From an uncultured Campylobacter sp. (lineage in GTDB: Bacteria > Campylobacterota > Campylobacteria > Campylobacterales > Campylobacteraceae), in the NCBI RefSeq assembly GCF_963526985.1, contig NZ_CAURPW010000014.1, positions 1 to 49,976 on the forward strand: a stretch of DNA of 49,976 nucleotides. Direction: 5' to 3'. Every line of letters begins with the position of its first letter. Within the stretch, counting starts at the first letter, position 1. The position numbers were made by a program, and so were the translations under genes. The notes under the pieces were generated by a model. It had not been told where the DNA came from, made no database searches, and saw only the letters and a list, made by a program, of their open reading frames with translations. Shown here one piece after another: positions 24,668 through 33,246 of this stretch.

Positions 24668-26495
24668 GGAGTTTATAAACGCGTATAAAACGCGGTATTT
24701 TAAGATATTTTCGGACGATTTTCACGGGCGATTTAGGCGGCTGCAAAACGAGCTAACCGAGCCCAAATTTCACCCAAGCGTGGAGCTAGAGCGCGAGCTA
24801 AATAAACTCGATCTGTTTTTATCTAGCCCGCTTACGGTCGCTATAGTCGGGCAGTTTTCTAGCGGCAAATCGACGTTTTTAAACGCACTTTTGGGTAGCG
24901 AGATTTTACCGTCGGGTCTAACTCCCGTGACCTCAAAGCCGACCTTTATCAGATACGGCGCCGCGCCAGGACTTAGCGTTCTTTACGAAAACGGCAGAGA
25001 GTTGTATCTGGGCGTCGAGGAGATCTCGCGATTCGTCGATCAGCGCGTGTTTGGCGATGATGTTAGCAGGCTTTGCGTTTATGCGCCCTCTGAAATTTTA
25101 AAGTCGGTAAATTTCGTCGATACGCCGGGGCTAAACTCGCTCTCGAAGGCCGACACCGCCGTCACGCACGAAGTACTAAAAGACGTCGCGGGCGTCATCT
25201 GGCTAAGCCTCGCCGACAACGCCGCGCGCGCTAGCGAAGCCGCGCAGATCGAGGAGTTTTTGGCTGGCGGGGGCAAAACGGCGATCTGCTTGCTAAATCA
25301 AAAAGATAAGCTAAGCCAGGACGAGCTTGAGCGCCTCAAAACTCACGCGCAGGCCACATACGGGCGGTTTTTTGAGCGCATTATCGCGGTTTCCGCCAAG
25401 CAAGCCGTAAAAGCGCAAGCCGCGGGCGATGCGGTACTTTTGGCGGAGTCAAATTTTAGCGAGGTGGTAAGCGCTATCCGCGAGCTTTTTGGCGGCGAAG
25501 AGATAAAAGAAAAGTTCGTGCGCGAAAAGTGCGCTAGGCTGGTCGCCGTAAACGCTGCTCAGCACGAGCAAATCGCTAAAATTTACGAAAAAGCGGGCGA
25601 GATAATCGCTAAATTTGACGCCGAGCTGGAGTCAAATTTAAAAGCCGTACAAGAAAATTTTAAACCGAAAATCGAGCTAGCCTTTAACGAGCTAAAACAC
25701 GTTGCAAAGCTCGTTGCAGACGAAATCCTAGCTAGCCTAAAAAGCGAGAAAAAGTATAAATACTCGCCGCGAAAAACGCTGCTAAAGGGCGAGTATTTTG
25801 AAGCTAGCGCGTATGAGGCGGTGGATTTTGATAGCGACGAGGTGTTTTCAAAACTTATCTACAACGACGTGAAATTCGCCAAATTTTTTAGAACGTACAA
25901 GCGTGGCTTAAGCGCGCTACAAGAAGAAATCGGCGCGGCGCTGGATGAAATTTACGCTCGGCTGGAGCGCGAGTTTATGATTTATAAATCCGAATTTGAA
26001 AACGCGCAAAAAGAGGACGAAACGCACTCGGATACTCTGTTTGCCGACGTTAGGACGTATGCGGGGCAGGTGTATAGGACGTTTTTGAGAGACTATGAGA
26101 CGGCGAAATTTAAAGGGCTGCAAAAAACGGCGCTGTTTTTTGAAAAGCTAAATCTCAAAGTCGCCGCAAACTACGAAAACGCAGTCAAAATCGCCGTGTA
26201 TTTTCTAAAAGAAAAGATCGCGGGCTCGATGCGCGCGCACGAGCAAAACGGCTTTGCGCTCTTTATCCCGAGCTTTGACGAGGTGCAAGACCGCGTTTTG
26301 CTGTCGCTAAATTTATACGAATTTGAAAACGAGATGCTGGGAAATGCGTCATTTTTAAATAAAATTTTATCGGCGTTAAAGAGCGAATTTGCGCAGATAA
26401 AGGACGAAAAACTAGCCAAGATCGCGGCCCTATCGGCAGGACACGAGAGGCTAAGGGGTGAAATTTTAAAAGCGGGCGAGGGGTTTGGTGGGTAG
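24660..26495 (+). CDS. Dynamin-like GTPase, second of a pair
   Basis: 611 residues from a GTG start at 24660 that overlaps the first gene by 8 bp. The GTPase domain shows G1 GQFSSGKST (64-72), G3 DTPGLN (from 154) and G4 LNQKDK (near 217). A long helical stalk follows, with a hydrophobic, glycine/alanine-containing stretch late in the protein that could act as membrane paddle. By analogy with the C. jejuni pair it acts with its neighbour at the inner membrane; membrane repair, fission or tethering are possible roles. Sequence alone does not decide which. Confidence 0.9.
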   Translation: MFEEFINAYKTRYFKIFSDDFHGRFRRLQNELTEPKFHPSVELERELNKLDLFLSSPLTVAIVGQFSSGKSTFLNALLGSEILPSGLTPVTSKPTFIRYGAAPGLSVLYENGRELYLGVEEISRFVDQRVFGDDVSRLCVYAPSEILKSVNFVDTPGLNSLSKADTAVTHEVLKDVAGVIWLSLADNAARASEAAQIEEFLAGGGKTAICLLNQKDKLSQDELERLKTHAQATYGRFFERIIAVSAKQAVKAQAAGDAVLLAESNFSEVVSAIRELFGGEEIKEKFVREKCARLVAVNAAQHEQIAKIYEKAGEIIAKFDAELESNLKAVQENFKPKIELAFNELKHVAKLVADEILASLKSEKKYKYSPRKTLLKGEYFEASAYEAVDFDSDEVFSKLIYNDVKFAKFFRTYKRGLSALQEEIGAALDEIYARLEREFMIYKSEFENAQKEDETHSDTLFADVRTYAGQVYRTFLRDYETAKFKGLQKTALFFEKLNLKVAANYENAVKIAVYFLKEKIAGSMRAHEQNGFALFIPSFDEVQDRVLLSLNLYEFENEMLGNASFLNKILSALKSEFAQIKDEKLAKIAALSAGHERLRGEILKAGEGFGG

Positions 26496-26583
26496 TTTTG
26501 GTTTAGCGTAAATTTAGCACTAGATTTAAGCTCTGTTTTATACTTTATTTAATACTATTTTAGATATCAAATAAAGGATACAA

Positions 26584-26835
26584 ATGCGAACCATACAAGC
26601 AAATTTTACTGCTAGCATAAGCGAGCTAAAAAAATCCCCGGCTCAAATTTTAAAGCAAGCGGGAGACAACGTAGTAGCGATACTAAACCATAATGTGCCT
26701 AGCGCCTATCTGGTACCAAGCGCCGTGTATGAAAAGATGACCGAAATAATAGACGACTACTATCTAAGTAAAGCCGTAGATACCGCGCTGACAAGCGGTG
26801 AAAAGCCTGTAAAAGTAAGCTTAGATGAGCTATGA
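26584..26835 (+). CDS. RelB/Phd-type antitoxin
   Basis: 83 residues with the Phd/YefM fold pattern: an N-terminal DNA-binding part (IQANFTASISELKKSPAQIL) and VVAILNHNVPSAYLV, then an acidic C-terminal tail that would wrap the toxin. ATAAAGGATACAA precedes the ATG. The end overlaps the toxin gene by 11 bp, the usual arrangement. It presumably represses its own promoter in the AT-rich stretch 26520-26580. Confidence 0.88.
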   Translation: MRTIQANFTASISELKKSPAQILKQAGDNVVAILNHNVPSAYLVPSAVYEKMTEIIDDYYLSKAVDTALTSGEKPVKVSLDEL

Positions 26836-27109
26836 GTTAGGATTTTTGCCAAGTGCTTTAAAAGAGTGGCAAAAGCTGGATAATAGCGTAAAGGCGCAGT
26901 TTAAAAAGAAGCTCGCCGAACGATTAGAAAACCCCAAAGTAGCTAAAGATAAACTACGCGGCTACGAAAATATCTACAAAATCAAGTTAAAGGATGCGGG
27001 CTACCGACTAGCCTATCAAGTAAAGGATGCCCATGTAACAATCATCGTTTTAGTCGTCGGCAGAAGAGAAAACGATGAAGCGTATGAGCTTCTAAAAGAT
27101 AGAATTTAG
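26825..27109 (+). CDS. RelE/ParE-superfamily toxin
   Basis: 94 residues: LGFLPSALKEWQKLDNSVKA at the N-terminus, RLENPKVAKDKLRGYENIYKIK in the middle and a C-terminal YRLAYQV plus VVGRRENDEAYELL. This is the RelE pattern, with the basic/aromatic residues (R and Y in YRLAY, R in GRREN) used for mRNA cleavage on the ribosome. Overlap with the antitoxin gene fits a functional module. The next gene on the opposite strand ends 12 bp away. Confidence 0.9.
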   Translation: MSYELGFLPSALKEWQKLDNSVKAQFKKKLAERLENPKVAKDKLRGYENIYKIKLKDAGYRLAYQVKDAHVTIIVLVVGRRENDEAYELLKDRI

Positions 27110-27121
27110 CGTCGGCTAAAT

Positions 27122-27373
27122 TTAAGCGATATTTGACAGCCAAGTTAAAATTTGCTCCCAAACGGGCTTTTTGTCCTCGTCCTTGAAGCCTAAAAGTAGC
27201 TTGATGAATTTAAAAACGAAAATAACGGGCAGGAAAATATACGTGATGAAAATGCCGACTAAAATTTCGTCAAAATACTCTTTTGATATAAAGTAGATAA
27301 TCGCGCATAGCGGAGCGCAAAGGGCTGCGATACCTAAAAATAGTTTGACTTGGCGTAGTAAAAATTCACCCAT
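27122..27373 (-). CDS. Small membrane protein, unknown
   Basis: 83 residues with two hydrophobic segments (about 10-30 and 36-60) and a charged KDEDKKPVWEQ tail. AAAAGGA lies upstream of the ATG. No family recognised. It is 147 bp downstream of the MBL-fold gene on the same strand, at the end of the minus-strand gene run. Confidence 0.6.
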   Translation of the reverse strand: MGEFLLRQVKLFLGIAALCAPLCAIIYFISKEYFDEILVGIFITYIFLPVIFVFKFIKLLLGFKDEDKKPVWEQILTWLSNIA

Positions 27374-27520
27374 TTTAAAAATCCTTTTAAATTTAGCCGA
27401 GACAAGCCCAAATTTAATTCGTCAAATTGATAAACAAAATGACCCAAACTTAGCGACTTTGCTAAATTTGCGCTAAAAACAAAGTGTGCTAAAAACCCAA
27501 ATGGTTAAATTTATTTCAAT

Positions 27521-28699
27521 TCATAAAATTTTATAACATACTCCATATCTCTCGTTTGAGAATCTAATATTTCTACCAATATTTAATATATCGCACAATA
27601 CCATTCTATCTGGATGGTTGTGGTTATCTTCGCCGGCGGAATTTACAAAAATAGCATTTGGAAAATCTTCTAGTATTTGCTTATTCCAAGTATTCTTTGA
27701 GCCGTGATGAGGTATCTGAAAGACGCCCGTCTTTTCTAGATATTTTTCAAAATATTGTATAAAAGACTCGTAGTATGGCTTTTCTTTATCAGAGGCGCTA
27801 TCAACTAGCGATATATCGCCGGTCAAAATAGTACCGTTTGACATTAATCCGCAAACCCTTGATTCACGAACGTAAAACCGATAAAAATCATGGATATAAC
27901 GGCTTAATTTTAGTCCGCAGATACAACAGTGGCGCATTAATAGTCTTAGGTCGTCGTGCGGGCCATGGTATAGGCATAGACTGGATTGATTTTGTTCGCT
28001 ATTGTTGCGGTGAATTTTTATATATTTTTTGTAAATTTCTTGTAATTCTTTTTTTGAGCCAGGTTTTTTGATAAATTCTTCTAAAGAAGAGTCATCGAGT
28101 TTCTTTTTTATCTCACTTTCAATGCCATCATAGTCTTTGGGTTTTAATTCTACGTTGTAAAATTTAAACTCCCAGATTTCCTTAAAATCAAATTCTTCTT
28201 TATTGTTTATAAATACATTTTTATTAGGTATTTTCATGTTACCTGGAATATCATTTGCGCGTGGTAATTCAATATGGTCATCTCCTAGAATTCCAATACC
28301 TCCATTCATATTGTTTGTCGACGGAACAAGTATGATATTTCCTATGTTTGCAGCTATACCGTAACCGTATATAAAACATACAAAAAGCAAGTAATCATCT
28401 AGATGATAATATGGGATAAAAATATTTTTAACTTTAGTATCTCTTAGAAGTTCACTTACACCATTCATATGGTCTTTGTCAAAGTGCGAAATCACAAGCA
28501 TATCTAACTCATTATTATACCCTAGTATTTCCTTGAAGTTTTCGACTCTTTCTTTGATTCTATTTTGGCTTGTGCTTCCGCAGTCATATACGAAACTAAA
28601 TTGGCAATCATTAATATTTTGGCAACTATTAACATTAAGGATACCCCAATAAAATAGACCCTGCCCTACTGTATCAAATTTAAATTTTCCATCCACCAT
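27521..28699 (-). CDS. ComEC-type MBL-fold hydrolase, AT-rich
   Basis: 392 residues of a metallo-beta-lactamase fold. Metal-site motifs are HFDKDH (H72, D74, D76, H77), GDISL (D295) and HHGS (H331-H332). The Asp in the second position of HxHxDH is the pattern of the ComEC/Rec2-associated MBL group, whose members cleave phosphoester bonds in nucleic acids or nucleotides. No membrane helices are present, so it is a free-standing cytosolic enzyme. It starts 24 bp after the AAA+ ATPase gene with a strong AAAGGAG, so the two are likely co-transcribed. Its base composition is clearly more AT-rich than its neighbours, suggesting later acquisition. Substrate unknown. Confidence 0.8.
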   Translation of the reverse strand: MVDGKFKFDTVGQGLFYWGILNVNSCQNINDCQFSFVYDCGSTSQNRIKERVENFKEILGYNNELDMLVISHFDKDHMNGVSELLRDTKVKNIFIPYYHLDDYLLFVCFIYGYGIAANIGNIILVPSTNNMNGGIGILGDDHIELPRANDIPGNMKIPNKNVFINNKEEFDFKEIWEFKFYNVELKPKDYDGIESEIKKKLDDSSLEEFIKKPGSKKELQEIYKKYIKIHRNNSEQNQSSLCLYHGPHDDLRLLMRHCCICGLKLSRYIHDFYRFYVRESRVCGLMSNGTILTGDISLVDSASDKEKPYYESFIQYFEKYLEKTGVFQIPHHGSKNTWNKQILEDFPNAIFVNSAGEDNHNHPDRMVLCDILNIGRNIRFSNERYGVCYKIL

Positions 28700-28723
28700 A
28701 ACGACTCCTTTATAATATTTATA

Positions 28724-30445
28724 TTAAAACCCGACTTTCTTATCCTCGCCGAAATTTGAGCTCATCTCGCGCTTGATCTCGCTTTCAAAGTCGCTCATCG
28801 TAAATATCCCGTCCTCGCGCACGGCGACTTTTAGCGCTGTGTTTTTGAGCGCGAGCATGATTTGCGCGCCGCTTAGCTCAAATTTAGCCAGCTGTTTGAC
28901 GTCGAAATTTTCCTCAAAGCTCGCATTTTCGGGCAGTACCTTGCGCCAGATCGCAAGACGAGCGGCGAGATCGGGCTTTTTAAACTCGATCTTATGGTCA
29001 AACCTACGAGAAAACGCGGTATCTAGGCTTTGCAAGAAGTTCGTCGTGGCGATGAGTACGCCCTCAAAGCGCTCGATTTGCTCCAAAAATATATTTTGCA
29101 TTTGGTTGTGCATCTTGTCCGCGCCGCTACCGCCCTCGACGCGCGTGCTTAGAAACTGATCGGCCTCGTTTAGCAGCAGCACGGGCTCGCTCTTGCTTTT
29201 GGCGCAAATTTCTTTGTAAGTATCGAAAATTTTACGCACGTTTTGCTCGCTTTCGCCGACGTATTTACTCAAAATTTTAGAGCAATCAAAGCTAAGAACC
29301 TGCTTTTTTAGGCTCTTTGCGAGGCTTAGCGCGCTCATGGTTTTGCCCGTACCCGGCGGTCCGTAAAAGATGATTTTGGCGTCCACGTTTTTACGCGACT
29401 TGATGCCCCAGCTAGATAGGCGCGCCAGCACGCGGCGATCTACTTGTTTTAGGATCGCATCTAGTAGCTCCTTTACTTTGACATCCAGCACGACGTCGTT
29501 TATGTCGGTCGAGGGCTCGATGAGCTCAAATATCTCCTGCTCTTTTACGAGAGTTTCTAGCGCTAGTTTTTTGCTTTTGCTCTCGGTTTTTGGGTGCATT
29601 ACGCTTTGTAAAATTTCGTCGGTTATGTAAAACGTCCTGCTAAAGCCGCCGTAAGCGTTTAGCGACTCGTCGTAGTCGATGAGGCCGTTTTCGATTAGTT
29701 TTGAGCCTTCATCCAGTAGGGCGCGGTTTTTTATTCGTTCAAATTCGTCCGCGCTTAAAATCCCCACAAGCGCGTTTAGATCGCGGTTGACGTCCGTTTC
29801 GCCGACATACTCTTCCTTTAAAAGCGCGAGGAAAATCAGCTGCTCTTTATCGTTTAGCGCGTTATCTTTGAAAATTTGCTCGACGGAAATCGAAATTTTG
29901 CTTAAATTTAACCGTTTTTCGATGATGGTTTCTAGCTCTTTTACGTCTTTTTCGAGGCGGCTTTTGGTGTCGCTTGATACGTTTTTGCTAAAAAACGAGA
30001 GCTTGCCGTAAAGCTCCACGCGCAAAAACTGATCTTTTAGGTAGTCGAGGTGATCGGCGTAGGGCGCGACTGCTGGCAGCATGAGCCCAAACTCGCCCTC
30101 TTCTAAAATTTTAAGAAAAAGCGGCGATAGCGAGATCTCACTGTGAAGTAGGCCTAGTAAATTTGAGCCTGCGCCGTCTGCGCCCTGGTTTTTAAATATA
30201 GAAAAGCCTTGCACGATCCAGCCGCTTTCCAGTAGATTTTTTACGTCTGCAAGTCCTGCTAGAAATTTATACTCCTCGCTGCCAAAAACCGCGCAAAGTA
30301 CGTCGTAGACGCTACTTTGCGGAGTGCCTTCGACGTAGCCTTTGCTTAGATGGCGTAAAATTTTCGCCTCGTTTTGGCTGCATTTTATGAGCGAGGAAAT
30401 TTTAGAATTTTGCTCGCCGCCGATAAACTCTATCAAAAACCGCAC
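28724..30445 (-). CDS. AAA+ ATPase with uncharacterised N-terminal domain
   Basis: 573 residues. The AAA+ module occupies about 340-570: Walker A GPPGTGKT at 362-369, Walker B VLLLNE with Asn 426 and Glu 427, sensor 1 IATTN and an arginine-finger region SRRFDHK. The Asn in place of the usual Walker B Asp is seen in some SpoVK/CbxX-like relatives. The N-terminal ~330 residues are helical and do not match a domain I know. C. jejuni has a similar gene of this length near its yajQ (Cj0377, from memory). The start is GTG, overlapping the acyl-CoA ligase stop by one base (TAGTG). Probably a protein remodelling factor. Confidence 0.82.
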   Translation of the reverse strand: MRFLIEFIGGEQNSKISSLIKCSQNEAKILRHLSKGYVEGTPQSSVYDVLCAVFGSEEYKFLAGLADVKNLLESGWIVQGFSIFKNQGADGAGSNLLGLLHSEISLSPLFLKILEEGEFGLMLPAVAPYADHLDYLKDQFLRVELYGKLSFFSKNVSSDTKSRLEKDVKELETIIEKRLNLSKISISVEQIFKDNALNDKEQLIFLALLKEEYVGETDVNRDLNALVGILSADEFERIKNRALLDEGSKLIENGLIDYDESLNAYGGFSRTFYITDEILQSVMHPKTESKSKKLALETLVKEQEIFELIEPSTDINDVVLDVKVKELLDAILKQVDRRVLARLSSWGIKSRKNVDAKIIFYGPPGTGKTMSALSLAKSLKKQVLSFDCSKILSKYVGESEQNVRKIFDTYKEICAKSKSEPVLLLNEADQFLSTRVEGGSGADKMHNQMQNIFLEQIERFEGVLIATTNFLQSLDTAFSRRFDHKIEFKKPDLAARLAIWRKVLPENASFEENFDVKQLAKFELSGAQIMLALKNTALKVAVREDGIFTMSDFESEIKREMSSNFGEDKKVGF

Positions 30446-31989
30446 TAAATTTCATCCTTTATCTGCTCTTTTAAAACGCGCTTTAACACCTTGCCCGTCG
30501 CGTTTTTAGGCAGCTCGTCTTTAAAATAAATCGTCTTTGGAATTTTAAAATTCGCCAAGTGCTTTTTGAGGTGCGCGCGGATATCTTTTTCGTCCAAGCT
30601 CATATTTTCTTTAAACTGGATAAACGCCGTAACCTCCTCGTCCGCGTGTTCGTCTCTGACGCCGATAACCGCGGCGGCTTCGACTTCTGGCAGTTTAAAC
30701 AGCACCTCCTCGATCTCGCGCGGGTAGATGTTGATGCCCTTTGAGATGATGAGGTCTTTTTTGCGGTCGACGATAAAGATATAGCCCTCTTCGTCGATCT
30801 TGACGAGGTCGCCCGTGCGTAGCCAGCCGTTTACGATCGTTTCGTCGGTGGCGTCGGGCATATTTAGGTAGCCCTGCATCACGCAGTCGCCTTTTACGAT
30901 TAGCTCGCCCACCTCGCCTGCGGGCAGCTCCATCATCTCGTCGTTTATGCATTTTACTTCATAGCCCGGCAGCGGCAAGCCGACGCTTGAGATTTTTTGT
31001 TTTTGCAGCGTGTTTGCCGAGACGATAGGCGAGCATTCGCTAAGGCCGTAGCCCTCTATCAGCACCGCGCGCGGAAATTTAACGCGAAAATCCGCGATAG
31101 TCTGCTCGGCCAAAGGCGCTCCGCCGCTGATAAAAATCCTAATGCAGTTAAACCAGCGAAAATACCACGGGATTTTAGCCTTGCCGATAGCCGTATAGAT
31201 CGCGGGCACGCCTAAAAACACGGTCGCGCGCTTGAGCAGGACTTGTTTTAGGACGTTTGAAAACGGGAAAATGGACTTTACTAAAATAAGCGAACACGCC
31301 GAAAATATCGGTAGCAGCACCATCGCCGTGAGAGTAAAACTGTGAAACATCGGCAAAAACACGGCAAATCTATCCTTCGTACGTACGTGAAAGACCTCTT
31401 GCGCGCCCTGGACGTTTGAGATGAGGTTGCGGTAGCTGATCATCGCGCCCTTTGGCTTGCCCGTGGTGCCTGAAGTGTAGATGATGTGGGCTAGATCGTC
31501 AAGCTTTGGTCGGTCGGTCAAATTTAGCTCTATACGGCAGTTTAGCGCGTGCGCGTAGGCGATATTATTTTCGTCAAATTCGGCTCTATCTCCGATCCAG
31601 ACGATCTTTTTGATTGCGGTTTTGCTCTCTAGTCCGCGTATCTCTTTGGCTAGCTCGGCCGAAGCAAAGAGAAATTTCGCCCCGCAGTCGTTTATGATGT
31701 ACTCGAATTCTTCGTATTTTAAAAAGGTATTTATCGGCACGGCCACGGCGCCTAGCAGCGTGATGGCAAAGTAGCTAGCGATAAACTCCGGCGAGTTATT
31801 TACGATCATCGCGACGCGGTCGCCTTTTTTTATGCCCATACCTTGCAAAAATGCAGCCAGCGTAAATGCGTTTGCGCGTAGCTGCTTGTAGCTCATTTTG
31901 CCCGTTTCGGTGTAGATCGCGATACCGCCGCCGTTTTTGTCTACCGCGACATTTAGCATATCCTCGAAATTTTCGTAAGGGTAGTTCAT
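30445..31989 (-). CDS. Long-chain acyl-CoA ligase (AMP-binding family)
   Basis: 514 residues of the ANL superfamily. The nucleotide-loop motif YTSGTTGKPKG is at 171-181. GYGLSECSP (A5-type), WLRTGDLVKIDEEGYIFIVD (A7/A8) and the C-terminal catalytic lysine motif PKNATGKVLKR (A10) are all present. It would activate fatty acids via acyl-adenylate to acyl-CoA at the inner face of the membrane. It begins 9 bp after a FadL-type fatty acid porin, which supports a long-chain fatty acid uptake role. No beta-oxidation genes are visible in the window. Confidence 0.9.
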   Translation of the reverse strand: MNYPYENFEDMLNVAVDKNGGGIAIYTETGKMSYKQLRANAFTLAAFLQGMGIKKGDRVAMIVNNSPEFIASYFAITLLGAVAVPINTFLKYEEFEYIINDCGAKFLFASAELAKEIRGLESKTAIKKIVWIGDRAEFDENNIAYAHALNCRIELNLTDRPKLDDLAHIIYTSGTTGKPKGAMISYRNLISNVQGAQEVFHVRTKDRFAVFLPMFHSFTLTAMVLLPIFSACSLILVKSIFPFSNVLKQVLLKRATVFLGVPAIYTAIGKAKIPWYFRWFNCIRIFISGGAPLAEQTIADFRVKFPRAVLIEGYGLSECSPIVSANTLQKQKISSVGLPLPGYEVKCINDEMMELPAGEVGELIVKGDCVMQGYLNMPDATDETIVNGWLRTGDLVKIDEEGYIFIVDRKKDLIISKGINIYPREIEEVLFKLPEVEAAAVIGVRDEHADEEVTAFIQFKENMSLDEKDIRAHLKKHLANFKIPKTIYFKDELPKNATGKVLKRVLKEQIKDEI

Positions 31990-31998
31990 AGCCGCGCC

Positions 31999-33246
31999 TT
32001 AAAATTTATATTTCACGTTCAAATTTATCGCCTGAGCGTTGCCGCGCTCAAATTTGCCGTTTGGATAAAGCCCCGACGCGTTTGAGTAGTAGTGCACGTC
32101 GCGCGCCTTTCTGTCTTGGTAGAAGTAGCTAGCTCCCAGCTCCAAAGCGTCCGTAAATTTGTAGTTAAAGCCCGCTGCGTAGATGACGGCCTTGGTATCG
32201 GGCAGATCAAAGCCCGTAGTATCGGCTCTAGAGGCGGCTTCGTCAAACGTAACCGCGCCCATCAGGCGGAGCTTATCCGTCGCGTCGTGCGCTACGCCGA
32301 TGCGGTAGGCGTTGCTGTCCTTCCAGTCGCGCTTTTTGGACGCGTCAAATGCCGCAAAAAACGGGTTGCGGTAGTGAGCGGCCGAGGCGCCCGGGTAGTT
32401 GAAGTCAAGCTCTTTCCATGCCGACCAATAAGTTCTTTCAAAGTCAAATAGCAGCGTGGTATTTGCGATTTTGTACGATAGGGCTAAATTTAAGCTCGCT
32501 GGTAGCGGTACGGATAGCTTTGCGCTGCCGCTATATGAGCCGCTCGGAAATCGTCCCATCGGGTGCGCCGGCGCGCTGATGTCGGTGTCGCCTTTTAGAT
32601 TCATATTTACTTTCGAGCGGTAGGTGGCCGCTAGGCTCAAATTTGAAGTCGGTTTATAGGTGATCGCCGCGTTATAGCCGAAATTTACGCGGTCGCCCTT
32701 GATGTCTTGCGAGGCGGGTAGGGCGCCGGGCACCTCCTGCACGGCCTCTCCTCTAGCGTAAACGGCGCGGAGGCCAAAGCCCAACGCGATGTTATCGGTT
32801 AGCGCGTAGGCGACGCTAGGATTTACCTCGATCACTTTTAGGTCGAATTTTTTAGAGGTGGCTTTAGGTAGATTTTCGTCCCATCTCATCGACATTCCCG
32901 CAGGCACGACGACTGATAGGCCAAAGCGCCAATCGCCAAACTGCGGCGAAACGTAATGAAAAGTCGGAGCTAGCGCGCCTGCTTTTTTTGAGGTAAATTT
33001 TGCTCCGCTAAAGTGGCTATACTTCGTCTTTGACATGCGTAGGTATGTTAGCGAGCCTTCAAAGTAGTGTCCGCCGTCCAAAAATACCATATTTGCAGGG
33101 TTATTATAGGCTGCGTCGGGACCAAAGCTCGTTGCGACGTTTGAGTTTAAAAGCGCGATGCTATCGCCGCTTTGCTCGGGGATTTTAAAGCCCGCCGCAT
33201 TTAGACAGCAGCAAGCCGCTAGGCAAACGCCGATATATTTTCTCAT
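31999..33246 (-). CDS. FadL/OmpP1/TodX-family outer membrane transporter
   Basis: 415 residues with a signal peptide (cleavage probably after about residue 18) and the characteristic mature start FKIPEQSGDSIALLNS, then FGPDAAYNNPANM, which correspond to the FadL hatch region. The rest is alternating beta-barrel sequence that ends in an aromatic residue (VKYKF), as outer membrane proteins do. It passes long-chain fatty acids or hydrophobic compounds across the outer membrane. It abuts the nfo stop and precedes the acyl-CoA ligase by 9 bp. Confidence 0.92.
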   Translation of the reverse strand: MRKYIGVCLAACCCLNAAGFKIPEQSGDSIALLNSNVATSFGPDAAYNNPANMVFLDGGHYFEGSLTYLRMSKTKYSHFSGAKFTSKKAGALAPTFHYVSPQFGDWRFGLSVVVPAGMSMRWDENLPKATSKKFDLKVIEVNPSVAYALTDNIALGFGLRAVYARGEAVQEVPGALPASQDIKGDRVNFGYNAAITYKPTSNLSLAATYRSKVNMNLKGDTDISAPAHPMGRFPSGSYSGSAKLSVPLPASLNLALSYKIANTTLLFDFERTYWSAWKELDFNYPGASAAHYRNPFFAAFDASKKRDWKDSNAYRIGVAHDATDKLRLMGAVTFDEAASRADTTGFDLPDTKAVIYAAGFNYKFTDALELGASYFYQDRKARDVHYYSNASGLYPNGKFERGNAQAINLNVKYKF

